Shown: positions 54,369 to 63,063 of the stretch, in pieces
How the letters are laid out: every line of letters starts with the position of its first letter
Position numbering within the stretch: the first letter of the stretch is position 1
Position numbers and translations under genes: made by a program
Notes under the pieces: generated by a model
The model's database searches: none
What the model was told of the DNA's origin: nothing
Seen by the model: the letters and a program-made list of their open reading frames with translations, nothing else
Source: an uncultured Clostridia bacterium
Lineage (GTDB): Bacteria > Bacillota > Clostridia > Christensenellales > UBA1242
Assembly (NCBI GenBank): GCA_934778215.1
Contig: CAKVOE010000001.1
Location: forward strand, 372,001-436,000
Direction of reading: 5' to 3'
DNA length: 64,000 nucleotides

Positions 54369-54398
54369 ATTTTACCATATTTTACATTGTAAACACAA
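54369..54398 (-). promoter_or_regulatory. Promoter of the alpha-oxoamine synthase
   Basis: On the minus strand: TTGTGT (54398-54393), 18 bp, TAAAAT (54374-54369) with TATGG before the -10. Confidence 0.45.
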
Positions 54399-54879
54399 AC
54401 AAATTAGTTAATTTATTAATTTTTTGTATAGGCAAAATATTTGGATTTTTCACCAAATGGTAGTGTTTTATGTTTTTTATTCAGAATGGTATTGGTTTAT
54501 TTTTTTATTCAGCGAAAAATTTATAAAAAAATAATAGTTTCGTTACATAAAAAACAACCTTTCATTTTTATGGATAGGAAAACTTTATATTTCTTTGAAC
54601 ATTATTTTGCTAGATTAATTTTAAAAAAAACAATAATTTAGCGGTTAAATTGACTTTATTTTTACACCCCAAATTTGTAACAATCTTGAACTCAATTAAA
54701 CACTTAACAAACACAACACGCTTCTAAAAACGGCAATTTTGGGGCTAATATTGATTTAGTTAAAAATATAATAAGCAAAAATTGAAAAAATTTCCAACTT
54801 TTGCTTAATGATTTTGCATATTTTTTTAATGCTTATTTTGTTGATTTTTTTGCCCAAAATTTTAAAAATTATTAATAGA
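54399..54879. other. Gene-free gap upstream of the alpha-oxoamine synthase
   Basis: About 480 bp of AT-rich DNA. It holds the minus-strand terminator of the miaB-ynbB operon (54773-54806) and GCAATTTTGGGGCTAA (54733-54748), also found at 15623-15638. The core AATTTGTAACA of the recombinase-side repeat occurs at 54672-54682. A 66-codon open frame (54441-54641) lacks a ribosome binding site and a recognisable product. Confidence 0.55.
54773..54806 (-). terminator. Terminator of the miaB-mutS-mutL-miaA-ynbB operon
   Basis: AAGCAAAAATTG (54773-54784) and CAACTTTTGCTT (54795-54806) pair with one mismatch; TTATTATATTTTT follows on the minus strand. Confidence 0.65.
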
Positions 54880-56094
54880 TTATTTTAATACTTTTACAAC
54901 TTCATTTACAAAAATTTTAACATGCTCATAAGTTAGCCCGCCTTGAAAATAGGCTGTGTATGGTGGTCTAACCGGTCCGTCTGCACTCATCTCTACACTA
55001 GACCCTTGAACAAACCCACCTGACGCCATAATAATTTTGTCATCATATCCTGGCATATCACTAGGGTACGGAACAACAAAACTATCGACCGGCGAATTTG
55101 CTTGAACGACTTTTATAAAGTCAATCATCTTTTTTTCGTCATTAAATACAATTCTTCTAATTAGGTCGTTTGGTTTTGTTCCAGCCTTTGGGAATGATTC
55201 TATACCCAAATTTTTTAACGCTTGACCTAAAAGTGTAGAACCTTTTAATGCGCCCATAACAACGGTTGGTGCAATAAACACTCCCTGAAAGTAGTTTTGA
55301 TAACTGCAAGCATAAGAACCAACTTCCATACCAAGCCCAACGCCAAAAAGTCTACCCGCCGTGCGGTCTACCAAATCTTTTCTACCAACTATATATCCTC
55401 CACTTGGTGCAATGCCACCACCGGCGTTTTTCATTAAACTACCAACAACCATATCAGCGCCAACATCGGTGGGCTCTTGTTTTTCGGAGAATGTGCCATA
55501 GCAATTATCTACAAATGTAATAACATTAGGAACCAAATTTTTTACAAAATCTATGGCCTGTTTTAATTCATTTATACTAAAAGTATCTCTATTAGAATAA
55601 CCGCAAGAGCGTTGCAAATAAATCATTGTAGGGTTGTGAGTTTTTAAATAGTTAGACACCTCATCAAAATTAATTTTGCCGTTTGGTAGTAATTCAATCT
55701 TTTCGAATGAAATGCCATAATCTCTAAGCGAACCGTTACCATTTCCGCTAACAGCATTTTTTAGACTGTCATAAACATCACCTGTGATAGACAAAATACT
55801 ATCGCCCGTTTTTAAACAGCCAAAAAGTCCTGCATTTAGTGCGTGTGTGCCACAAGTTATATAAGGCGAGCATATTGCTTCTTCGGCATTAAAAACGTAC
55901 TTAAATACTTCACTCAATTTGTTTTTGCCTAAATCATCGTACCCATATCCATTAGAACAAGAAAAGTGATTTAATGCAATTCGAGCCTTTTTGAATGCGT
56001 TTAAAACCTTTTCTTGGTTAAATAAAGCAATGTCTTCTAGTTCTGCAAAAACTTTATCTACTTCATTTTCACTCTTTATAACTAATTCTTCCAT
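54880..56094 (-). CDS. ynbB: Methionine gamma-lyase-like PLP protein, YnbB family
   Basis: This 404-aa fold-I PLP protein belongs to the YnbB / 'aluminium resistance' group, related to Cys/Met metabolism enzymes. Family blocks include FSCSNGYGYDDLG, YITCGTHALNAGLFG, VDNCYGTF, the lysine block GSLMKNAGGGIAPSGGYI and the C-terminal PVRPPYTAYFQGGLTYEHV. The substrate is not firmly established in any organism. The position after miaA is conserved in Bacillota, although hfq, often found between them, is absent. The start overlaps the miaA stop (TAATG). Confidence 0.9.
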   Translation of the reverse strand: MEELVIKSENEVDKVFAELEDIALFNQEKVLNAFKKARIALNHFSCSNGYGYDDLGKNKLSEVFKYVFNAEEAICSPYITCGTHALNAGLFGCLKTGDSILSITGDVYDSLKNAVSGNGNGSLRDYGISFEKIELLPNGKINFDEVSNYLKTHNPTMIYLQRSCGYSNRDTFSINELKQAIDFVKNLVPNVITFVDNCYGTFSEKQEPTDVGADMVVGSLMKNAGGGIAPSGGYIVGRKDLVDRTAGRLFGVGLGMEVGSYACSYQNYFQGVFIAPTVVMGALKGSTLLGQALKNLGIESFPKAGTKPNDLIRRIVFNDEKKMIDFIKVVQANSPVDSFVVPYPSDMPGYDDKIIMASGGFVQGSSVEMSADGPVRPPYTAYFQGGLTYEHVKIFVNEVVKVLK

Positions 56095-57017
56095 TAATTA
56101 TCCTCACATAAAAATTTTTGTACTTTATTAAAAATTTCTTCGTAGTTATCATATTTAAACCAGATAATGTTGGTTAATTTTTTCATATAAGTAAATTGTC
56201 GCTTAGCATAATTACGGCTGTGCTGTTTTACCAGATTTATTGCTTCATCTAGGGTACATTTCCCGTCAAAATAGTCCCAAAATTCTCGATATCCAATTGC
56301 AGATGCACTCTGCATAGACCTATTAAAATTGTATTTGTCTTTTAGCCTTTCTATTTCTGCCAAAAGACCATTTGCTACCATTTGGTCAACTCTTTCATTA
56401 ATCTTTTTATAAATTAACTCTCTGTCTATATTTAATCCTATTAATAAATAGTCGTATTTTTGCTCATTATCTTTTTGCAGTAAGTCTTTTGCTCCGGCAT
56501 CATACATAGAAAGATAATTTATAATTGCTCGGGTTTTATTTTTGTCAACTCTAATAGCAAGTTCTTTATCCTTGCTAAACAATAAGTTATACAATTTGTC
56601 AACACCATTTTTCTTCAAAAATTCGGTATAATAGTTTATATAATAATTTCGAGTTTCTTCATTTACATTAAAAAACTGAAAATTATTTATAAGTGCATTT
56701 ACATAAAGACCCGTTCCGCCAGCAACAATTGGTAACTTGTTTTGGCTAGAAATTTCTTCTATGCATTTTTCTGCCCTATCCTTCCAATCAGAAACCGAAA
56801 AATTTTCGGTGGGATTAATAACATCTATTAAAAAATGTTTTACACCTGACATTTCTTCATTTGTAACCTTTGCCGTGCCAATATTCATATCTTTGTAAAT
56901 TTGCATACTATCTGCTGATATTACCTCGCCATTAAACTTTTGTGCAAGTTTTACAGCCAAGGTACTTTTTCCTGAGCCGGTTGGCCCAACAATGCAAACA
57001 ATTTTTTGCTTTTGCAT
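56094..57017 (-). CDS. miaA: tRNA dimethylallyltransferase MiaA
   Basis: MiaA prenylates A37 of UNN-reading tRNAs, giving the substrate of MiaB, encoded in the same operon. I start at ATG 57017 (307 aa), with AAAGGA upstream; a longer frame runs into the end of mutL. P-loop GPTGSGKSTLA lies at about 11-21, followed by the family blocks ISADSMQIYKDMNIGTAK, GGTGLY and SAIGYREFWDY. The single base between mutL stop and miaA start indicates translational coupling. Confidence 0.95.
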   Translation of the reverse strand: MQKQKIVCIVGPTGSGKSTLAVKLAQKFNGEVISADSMQIYKDMNIGTAKVTNEEMSGVKHFLIDVINPTENFSVSDWKDRAEKCIEEISSQNKLPIVAGGTGLYVNALINNFQFFNVNEETRNYYINYYTEFLKKNGVDKLYNLLFSKDKELAIRVDKNKTRAIINYLSMYDAGAKDLLQKDNEQKYDYLLIGLNIDRELIYKKINERVDQMVANGLLAEIERLKDKYNFNRSMQSASAIGYREFWDYFDGKCTLDEAINLVKQHSRNYAKRQFTYMKKLTNIIWFKYDNYEEIFNKVQKFLCEDN

Positions 57018-57018
57018 A

Positions 57019-58995
57019 CTAAACAATCCTTTTAAACCATTTTTCAATTTCATTTTTGGTAACTTTAATTACAACCGGTCTACCATGTGGGCAGAGAAGT
57101 TTTGTATTGTTTTTGGCAAACAGTTCAATAAGTTTTACTATCTCACTATATGTTAGTGCATCGCCACCTTTTACGGCAGATTTACAAGCCATACTTGCAA
57201 CCTTATCTCTAAAACTGCCCGAAAAACTAAACGCTTTGGGGTTTTTCATATCTTGTAAAAACTCATCAAAAAATGCTTTAAAGTCAACATCTTCTAATAT
57301 ATAAGGAACGGTAGACACCTTAAATGTTTTATCTCCAAATTCTTCAACCTCAAACCCAAGCGCTTTTAGGTCGTCTAAATGCTCCAAAATATAGTTCTCT
57401 TCTACGGCATTTACATCTAGCACATAAGGAACCAATAGTTGCTGAATTGAAAGTTTTTGTTTTTTTAGCGACTCCATCATTTGGTCAAAAAGAACACGCT
57501 CATGTCCGGCATGCTGGTCAACCAAAAGCATTGAATCTTGATATTCGATAACTATATATGTGTTAAATAAAACGCCCAAAATTGAAATCGCCTTATTTTT
57601 GCTTTCCGCAATTTCTTCCTGCTCTGCTTCCATTCTATTTAGCAGTCTGCTACCAAACGAAATTCCATTTTTTAGCACATTGTCATCGCTTGATAATTCC
57701 ATAGCGGTAAAAATGTTTGCACTACTGCCTGCATATTTTTTTGAAATGTTAGAAATTATTTGCTCGGTAGTGTCTAACCTATTTGAAGGCTTTGTAACAT
57801 CACCACAAACCGATACGCTTGCCTCTTTTGGCAAACCGTCAACCTTTGTGCTGTCTTCCTCTTTTTCCCACAAACTATTTAGTTTTTCGGAATCTATATT
57901 AAACTTTTGAATATCAAAATTGTTGTCAATGGTTATTTCTTTTGCTTCTTTTGGTAGGGCTTCCTCTTTTGCAAGCGAACTTGTTGTAGAAGAACTGTAT
58001 TCTCTAGTATAATCTATTGAATTGATGGTTTTATTAATTAATTCAAATATTCTAGGATAAATGCAATTGCCGTTTTCAAACCTTACTTCCATTTTGTTTG
58101 GATGCACATTAACATCTACGGCACCAAAATCCATATCCAAATAAATAACAAAAAATGGAAATTGCTTTTTCATTAACACTTCGCCATAAGCATTTGTAAC
58201 AGCACTTTGAATGGTTGAGTTTTTGATGTACCTATTATTTATAATTATGGTTTGGTATGTGCGGTTTGGCTTAGAAAACTCTGGCTTACTTGTAAAGCCA
58301 TAAATACGCATATCGTCATACTCTTGCTCAAAATAAATTAGATTATCAAGTGTATTTTTGCCATAAACCTCAAAAATGGCGTCCATCATACCCTTGCCAT
58401 TGCTTATATATTTAATTTTGCCGTCTACAATGTATTTAATTGAAACGGTAGGATTGCTTATAATAAACTTTTCTACCAAATCGGTTATTTCACTTTCTTC
58501 GGTTTTAGGCTTTTTTAAAAATTTTGCACGTGCTGGAACATTGTAAAACAAATTCTGTACAGTTATATCTGTGCCGTTATCTGCTCCGCAAATGGTTGGC
58601 TCCCCCATTTCTCCACCCGATATTTGAATCGTGCCACCGGTTGACGCTTCACGAGTTTTGCTAATTAAATTTACAAAACTCACTGCTCCAATGCTTGCAA
58701 GTGCTTCTCCACGAAAACCAAGCGTTTTAATTTCAAACAAGTCGTTATCATCTTTAATTTTGCTGGTTGCGTGAGGCAAAAAAGCCTTTTGCAAGTCGTC
58801 AAAATCTATACCACAGCCGTCATCAATAACTCTAATTTTTGATATTCCGCCATTTTCAACTTCTATGGTAATGTGAGTTGCACCAGCATCTACCGAATTT
58901 TCAACCAATTCTTTAATAATTGATGCTGGTCGCTCTACAACTTCGCCGGCAGCAATCTTGTTAAAAATTCGAGGTTCTAACACATTGATTTTCAT
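57019..58995 (-). CDS. mutL: DNA mismatch repair protein MutL (endonuclease type)
   Basis: MutL links mismatch recognition by MutS to strand removal. The 658-aa protein has the GHKL ATPase N-domain (IAAGEVVERP, ELVENSVDAGA, DDGCGI, TLGFRGEALASI), a Ser/Glu-rich linker (about 335-470) and an endonuclease C-domain. The endonuclease motif reads DQHAGHERVLFD (about 489), so the final Glu of D-Q-H-A-x2-E-x4-E is Asp. ACKSAVK and the CPHGRP zinc block (about 634) are present, so activity is likely, as in bacteria without MutH. Gap to mutS 13 bp. Stop TAG. Confidence 0.95.
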   Translation of the reverse strand: MKINVLEPRIFNKIAAGEVVERPASIIKELVENSVDAGATHITIEVENGGISKIRVIDDGCGIDFDDLQKAFLPHATSKIKDDNDLFEIKTLGFRGEALASIGAVSFVNLISKTREASTGGTIQISGGEMGEPTICGADNGTDITVQNLFYNVPARAKFLKKPKTEESEITDLVEKFIISNPTVSIKYIVDGKIKYISNGKGMMDAIFEVYGKNTLDNLIYFEQEYDDMRIYGFTSKPEFSKPNRTYQTIIINNRYIKNSTIQSAVTNAYGEVLMKKQFPFFVIYLDMDFGAVDVNVHPNKMEVRFENGNCIYPRIFELINKTINSIDYTREYSSSTTSSLAKEEALPKEAKEITIDNNFDIQKFNIDSEKLNSLWEKEEDSTKVDGLPKEASVSVCGDVTKPSNRLDTTEQIISNISKKYAGSSANIFTAMELSSDDNVLKNGISFGSRLLNRMEAEQEEIAESKNKAISILGVLFNTYIVIEYQDSMLLVDQHAGHERVLFDQMMESLKKQKLSIQQLLVPYVLDVNAVEENYILEHLDDLKALGFEVEEFGDKTFKVSTVPYILEDVDFKAFFDEFLQDMKNPKAFSFSGSFRDKVASMACKSAVKGGDALTYSEIVKLIELFAKNNTKLLCPHGRPVVIKVTKNEIEKWFKRIV

Positions 58996-59008
58996 TATTT
59001 TTACTCCT

Positions 59009-61636
59009 TTAATTTTTTCTTACTTTATCTACTAAGTTTTGCAAGGTAGAAAACGCAACCAACGGAGAAACAGTATTCATATCTATATCGCTTAAAATGT
59101 TTAAAATTTCTCGTGTGTTTATGTTTTCTTTGGTGTTGGTATTTTTTATTTCTACATCGCTAAAACTGTCGTTTGTTGCTTTTACATTTGCCTGTTCTTG
59201 ATAGGTTAAAATCTCTTTTGCCCTTGCAATTATTTCTTTTGGAAGACCGGCAATGCTTGCAACCTCTATACCAAAACTTTTGTTTGCGCTACCACGTGCA
59301 ATTTTGTGTAAAAATACAATACCTTCGGGCAACTCTTTAACTAGTACACGGTAGTTTTTTATTCCTTCAATTTTGCCTTCGAGGTCGGTTAACTCATGAT
59401 AATGGGTGGCAAAAAGCGTTTTGGTTTTTAGGTGGGCGCTTAGGTATTCTACAACAGCCCAAGCAATGCTTAGCCCATCATAGGTAGAAGTTCCCCGCCC
59501 TATCTCATCTAATATTAGCAAACTTGCATTGGTTGCATTGTTTAAAATGTTCGCAACCTCGGTCATTTCGACCATAAAAGTACTTTGCCCAAAAGCAAGG
59601 TCATCACTGGCTCCAATTCTTGTAAATATTCTATCAGTTATAGAAATTTCTGCCTTTCTTGCAGGAACAAAAGAACCAATGTGTGCCATAAAAGTAATAA
59701 TTGCAACTTGTCGCATATAGGTGCTTTTACCAGCCATATTAGGACCAGTAATTATCATTGTTCGGTTTTCGGCGGTATCTAGCAAGCAATCATTTGGTAC
59801 AAAAGATGAGTCCGTTAGTAGCGAACTAATAACTGGGTGTTTGCCATCTACAATATTAATTTCTTCTACCGAACTATTTATTATTGGTCTTACCCAAGCA
59901 TTTTGGTATGCAACAGTTGCCAAAGACAGTGTTACATCTAGTTTTGCAACGGCGTCTGACACCCTTTGTAAAACAATGATATTCTCTTTTAAAAATTCTT
60001 TAATTTCTATAAATAGGTCGTTTTCTAGTTGCAACGCCAAACTACCGCTAGATAATATTTTGTCCTCTATAACTTTAAGTTCTTCATTTATATAACGCTC
60101 GCCATTAACTGTGGTTTGACGCCTTATCCAATTGCTTGGCACCAGCCCAACTTGACTTTTAGAAACTTCTATATAGTATCCAAACACCTTGTTGTAAGAT
60201 ACTTTTAAATTTTTTATGCCCGTTTCTTCTTTAATTTGATTTTCTATTGCGGACAACTTTCCTCGTCCCATATCCGATGCCAATTTGTAACTATCTAGTT
60301 CGGCGTTGTACCCTAACTTTATAAATCCACCTTCCGAACGAAGGTTTGCACCTGCGTCTTCTACAATTGCACTATCTAGTTTTTCTATTATGTGTGAAAA
60401 GCCTGCAATATCAGAATAGGCTTTAACATTTTCTTTTGCGGTTAGTGTGTTTGCTAATGCTTTTTTTAGATTACAAACCTCTATTAGTGAATTTTTTAGT
60501 GTGTTGCAATCTGCGGGATTAATGCTCCCATAACCAATTTTGCCAGTTAGTCTTTCTATATCATTAATTTTGGATAATGCTTCAATGCAACCATCGGCAA
60601 CTTGTCTTTTTTGAATAAACTCATCTACGGCATCAAGGCGGGCATTTATAACATCTTCTTTCACTGATGGTTGGTCAAGCATATTTTTTAAAAGTCTGGC
60701 ACCCATACTGGTTTGGGTTTTATCTAGTATACCAATTAAAGAACCTTTTCGCTTTTTGGTAGTCATATTTTCGGTAATTTCAAGATTTTTGCGAGTGTTG
60801 GTGTCTAAATACATATATTCGCTAGGTTTTTCGACAACAATTTTGTTTATGTTTGTTAGATTTCGGCGTTGGGTTTCGTTTAAATATTCTATCAATCCAC
60901 CAACTGCACAAACTCCTAATGTATCATCTTCGGTTATATCAAAAACCCTTAAACTATTTACATTAAAATGTTTTTTTACTACCTTTTCTGCTCTTAAAGG
61001 TTCATACGCTGGGGTTTGATAGGTATAAAAGGGTGGCAAAATTGAAAGCGAAACTTCTTTAATGCTTTTTTCTAACTGTTTTGCTTCTTGATTGCAAATA
61101 ATTTCCGATGGCATAATGCGGTTTAGTGTGTCATAAAAAGCACGCATACTATTAGCCATAACCATATTTAATTTGCCCGTTGTAATATCTGCATAAGCAA
61201 CACCTATATTCCCTTTTTTGCTTGCAACGCTTAAAATATAATTGTTTCGTCTTTCGTCTAAGTTTTCGGTTTGTGTACCGGCAGTTACAATCTTTGTAAT
61301 TGACCTTTCTACCAACTCCTTAGAGTTTTTGGTTGGTTCTGAGGTTTGAGAAATTAAAATAACCTTATACCCTGCTTGCACAAGTTTTGTTAAATAACTT
61401 TCTACGGCATGAATAGGAAGACCGCACATTGGCGCTCGCTCACTAAGCCCACAATCTCTACCAGTTAGCGTAAGATCTAAAACACTGCTGGCTTTTATGG
61501 CATCATCAAAAAACATCTCATAAAAATCGCCTAGTTGGTAAAAAACTAGTTCGTCTGGATGCTCTTTTTTTGTGTCATAATAGCCTTTCATCATGGGCGA
61601 AAGGTCGTCACGGTTTACATCTTTAAGATATAACAT
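59009..61636 (-). CDS. mutS: DNA mismatch repair protein MutS
   Basis: MutS recognises mispairs and small loops. The 875-aa protein has the mismatch-binding domain with F-Y-Q-L-G-D-F-Y-E-M-F (Phe-x-Glu wedge, about 32-42), the lever and clamp domains, and the ABC-type ATPase with Walker A GPNMAGKSTYMRQ (about 631), signature STFMVEM and Walker B LLILDEIGRGTSTYDG. The C-terminal part is normal for Bacillota. The start overlaps miaB by 14 bp and has GGAG 8-10 bp upstream. Second gene of the operon. Confidence 0.97.
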   Translation of the reverse strand: MLYLKDVNRDDLSPMMKGYYDTKKEHPDELVFYQLGDFYEMFFDDAIKASSVLDLTLTGRDCGLSERAPMCGLPIHAVESYLTKLVQAGYKVILISQTSEPTKNSKELVERSITKIVTAGTQTENLDERRNNYILSVASKKGNIGVAYADITTGKLNMVMANSMRAFYDTLNRIMPSEIICNQEAKQLEKSIKEVSLSILPPFYTYQTPAYEPLRAEKVVKKHFNVNSLRVFDITEDDTLGVCAVGGLIEYLNETQRRNLTNINKIVVEKPSEYMYLDTNTRKNLEITENMTTKKRKGSLIGILDKTQTSMGARLLKNMLDQPSVKEDVINARLDAVDEFIQKRQVADGCIEALSKINDIERLTGKIGYGSINPADCNTLKNSLIEVCNLKKALANTLTAKENVKAYSDIAGFSHIIEKLDSAIVEDAGANLRSEGGFIKLGYNAELDSYKLASDMGRGKLSAIENQIKEETGIKNLKVSYNKVFGYYIEVSKSQVGLVPSNWIRRQTTVNGERYINEELKVIEDKILSSGSLALQLENDLFIEIKEFLKENIIVLQRVSDAVAKLDVTLSLATVAYQNAWVRPIINSSVEEINIVDGKHPVISSLLTDSSFVPNDCLLDTAENRTMIITGPNMAGKSTYMRQVAIITFMAHIGSFVPARKAEISITDRIFTRIGASDDLAFGQSTFMVEMTEVANILNNATNASLLILDEIGRGTSTYDGLSIAWAVVEYLSAHLKTKTLFATHYHELTDLEGKIEGIKNYRVLVKELPEGIVFLHKIARGSANKSFGIEVASIAGLPKEIIARAKEILTYQEQANVKATNDSFSDVEIKNTNTKENINTREILNILSDIDMNTVSPLVAFSTLQNLVDKVRKN

Positions 61637-62975
61637 CTTTTATTTCTCCATATAGTACTGTAAGTTTTGATTTTGTAATTTTGCAATTTACAAACTTCCC
61701 GATAAAATCTTCGGGGCTTTTATTTGCTGGTAAAGTAATATTTACATTTTTATTTTGGTCGGTTGAGCCAGATAGATAGTTTTTGTTTGTGCCTTCTATT
61801 AAAACTTCTACCGTTTGACCTACTTGCTTTTCGGATATTTCACTTGCTAGTGTACGCTCTAATTCTATTAATCTTTGTAATCTTTCTTTTTTTGTTGCTA
61901 GCGGAATTTGATTTTCCATTTTGTCAGCAACGGTATTTTTTCTTCTGCTGTAATTAAACCCAAAAATTTGTTGATAGCCAACTTCTTTTACTAAACTTAG
62001 CGTGTCTTCAAAATCTTCTTCGGTTTCACCCGGAAAGCCAACTATAATATCAGTTGTTAAGCCAATATCAGGAATTTTTTCTTTTACCATTTTTATGGTA
62101 TCTAAGTAATGTTCTCTGGTGTATTTTCTGTTCATTGCGTTTAAAATTTTTGTGCTACCACTTTGAACAGGTAGGTGCAAGTAGTGACAAATATGAGTAC
62201 TGTTTTTAATAACATCAACGACCTCAGGAGAAATATCCTTTGGGTGGCTGGTCATAAATCTTAGTCTAAACTTGTAGTCAAACTTATCTATCTCTCGAAG
62301 AAGGTTTGCAAATGTTACATTTTTATCCTCTACATCGTTGCCATAAGAGTTTACATTTTGACCTAATAATGTAATTTGCTTGTAGCCATTGCTTAATATT
62401 TCTTGCACTTCTTCTAATATGTCTTTCATAGGTCTACTAATTTCTCGTCCCCTAACATAAGGAACAATACAATAGGTGCAATAATTATTGCAACCAAACG
62501 AAATATTTACCCACGCATTTGTTCCGCTTGTTCGGTAACATTCTTTAATATCTTTTGCTGTGCGTGACTGCTTTAACTCAATTATTTGTTTATTTTCTTT
62601 TGCCCACGCAAAAAACAGTGATTTGAAACTGTCTAAGTTCATAGTTCCAAACACTATATCTATAAATGGGAATTTTTGTTTTAGAGCGGTTACCTTTTCT
62701 TCTATTTGAACCAAGCAACCAAACACAACTATACATTTTGTTATGCCTTGCTTTTTGAGTTGTTTTAAATTTCCTATAAAACTCTCAATTTTTTTGTCGG
62801 CATTTTCTCTAATTGTGCAGGTGTTTATAACCACCACATCGGCATCTTGCGTTGAAGTTGTTTCGGTCATACCAAGTGTATGCAGTACCCCTGCCACCTT
62901 TTCGCTTTCGTGAACATTCATTTGACAGCCAAAGGTTTGAATGAAATATTTAAAGTTTTTAAATGTGTTTTCCAT
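61623..62975 (-). CDS. miaB: tRNA methylthiotransferase MiaB
   Basis: MiaB is the radical SAM enzyme that adds the 2-methylthio group to N6-isopentenyl-A37, following MiaA. The 450-aa protein has the N-terminal cluster cysteines (TFGCQMNVHESE, NTCTIRE, GCLVQ), the SAM cluster motif GCNNYCTYC (about 159-167) with IVPYVRGRE, and a C-terminal TRAM domain. It leads the miaB-mutS-mutL-miaA-ynbB operon. There is no ribosome binding site; the -10 of a strong promoter ends 7 bp before the ATG, so the mRNA may be leaderless. Confidence 0.95.
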   Translation of the reverse strand: MENTFKNFKYFIQTFGCQMNVHESEKVAGVLHTLGMTETTSTQDADVVVINTCTIRENADKKIESFIGNLKQLKKQGITKCIVVFGCLVQIEEKVTALKQKFPFIDIVFGTMNLDSFKSLFFAWAKENKQIIELKQSRTAKDIKECYRTSGTNAWVNISFGCNNYCTYCIVPYVRGREISRPMKDILEEVQEILSNGYKQITLLGQNVNSYGNDVEDKNVTFANLLREIDKFDYKFRLRFMTSHPKDISPEVVDVIKNSTHICHYLHLPVQSGSTKILNAMNRKYTREHYLDTIKMVKEKIPDIGLTTDIIVGFPGETEEDFEDTLSLVKEVGYQQIFGFNYSRRKNTVADKMENQIPLATKKERLQRLIELERTLASEISEKQVGQTVEVLIEGTNKNYLSGSTDQNKNVNITLPANKSPEDFIGKFVNCKITKSKLTVLYGEIKDVIS

Positions 62976-62982
62976 AGCTAAT

Positions 62983-63011
62983 ATTATAAACTATTTTTCT
63001 TTAATTTTCAA
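62983..63011 (-). promoter_or_regulatory. Promoter of the miaB operon
   Basis: On the minus strand: TTGAAA (63011-63006), 17 bp, TATAAT (62988-62983). The miaB ATG lies 7 bp after the -10. Confidence 0.7.
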
Positions 63012-63035
63012 CAAATAAATGAAAATCAGCATAAT
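63006..63035 (+). promoter_or_regulatory. Possible divergent promoter of the penicillin-binding protein
   Basis: TTTCAA (63006-63011), 18 bp, CATAAT (63030-63035). Its -35 occupies exactly the bases of the miaB -35 on the opposite strand. Confidence 0.4.
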
Positions 63036-63063
63036 TCGACCATTTTTTACAAATAATACAAGT

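Noticed and set aside
54441..54641. 66-codon open frame on the plus strand
   Set aside because: No ribosome binding site, composition like the surrounding AT-rich gap, no recognisable product.
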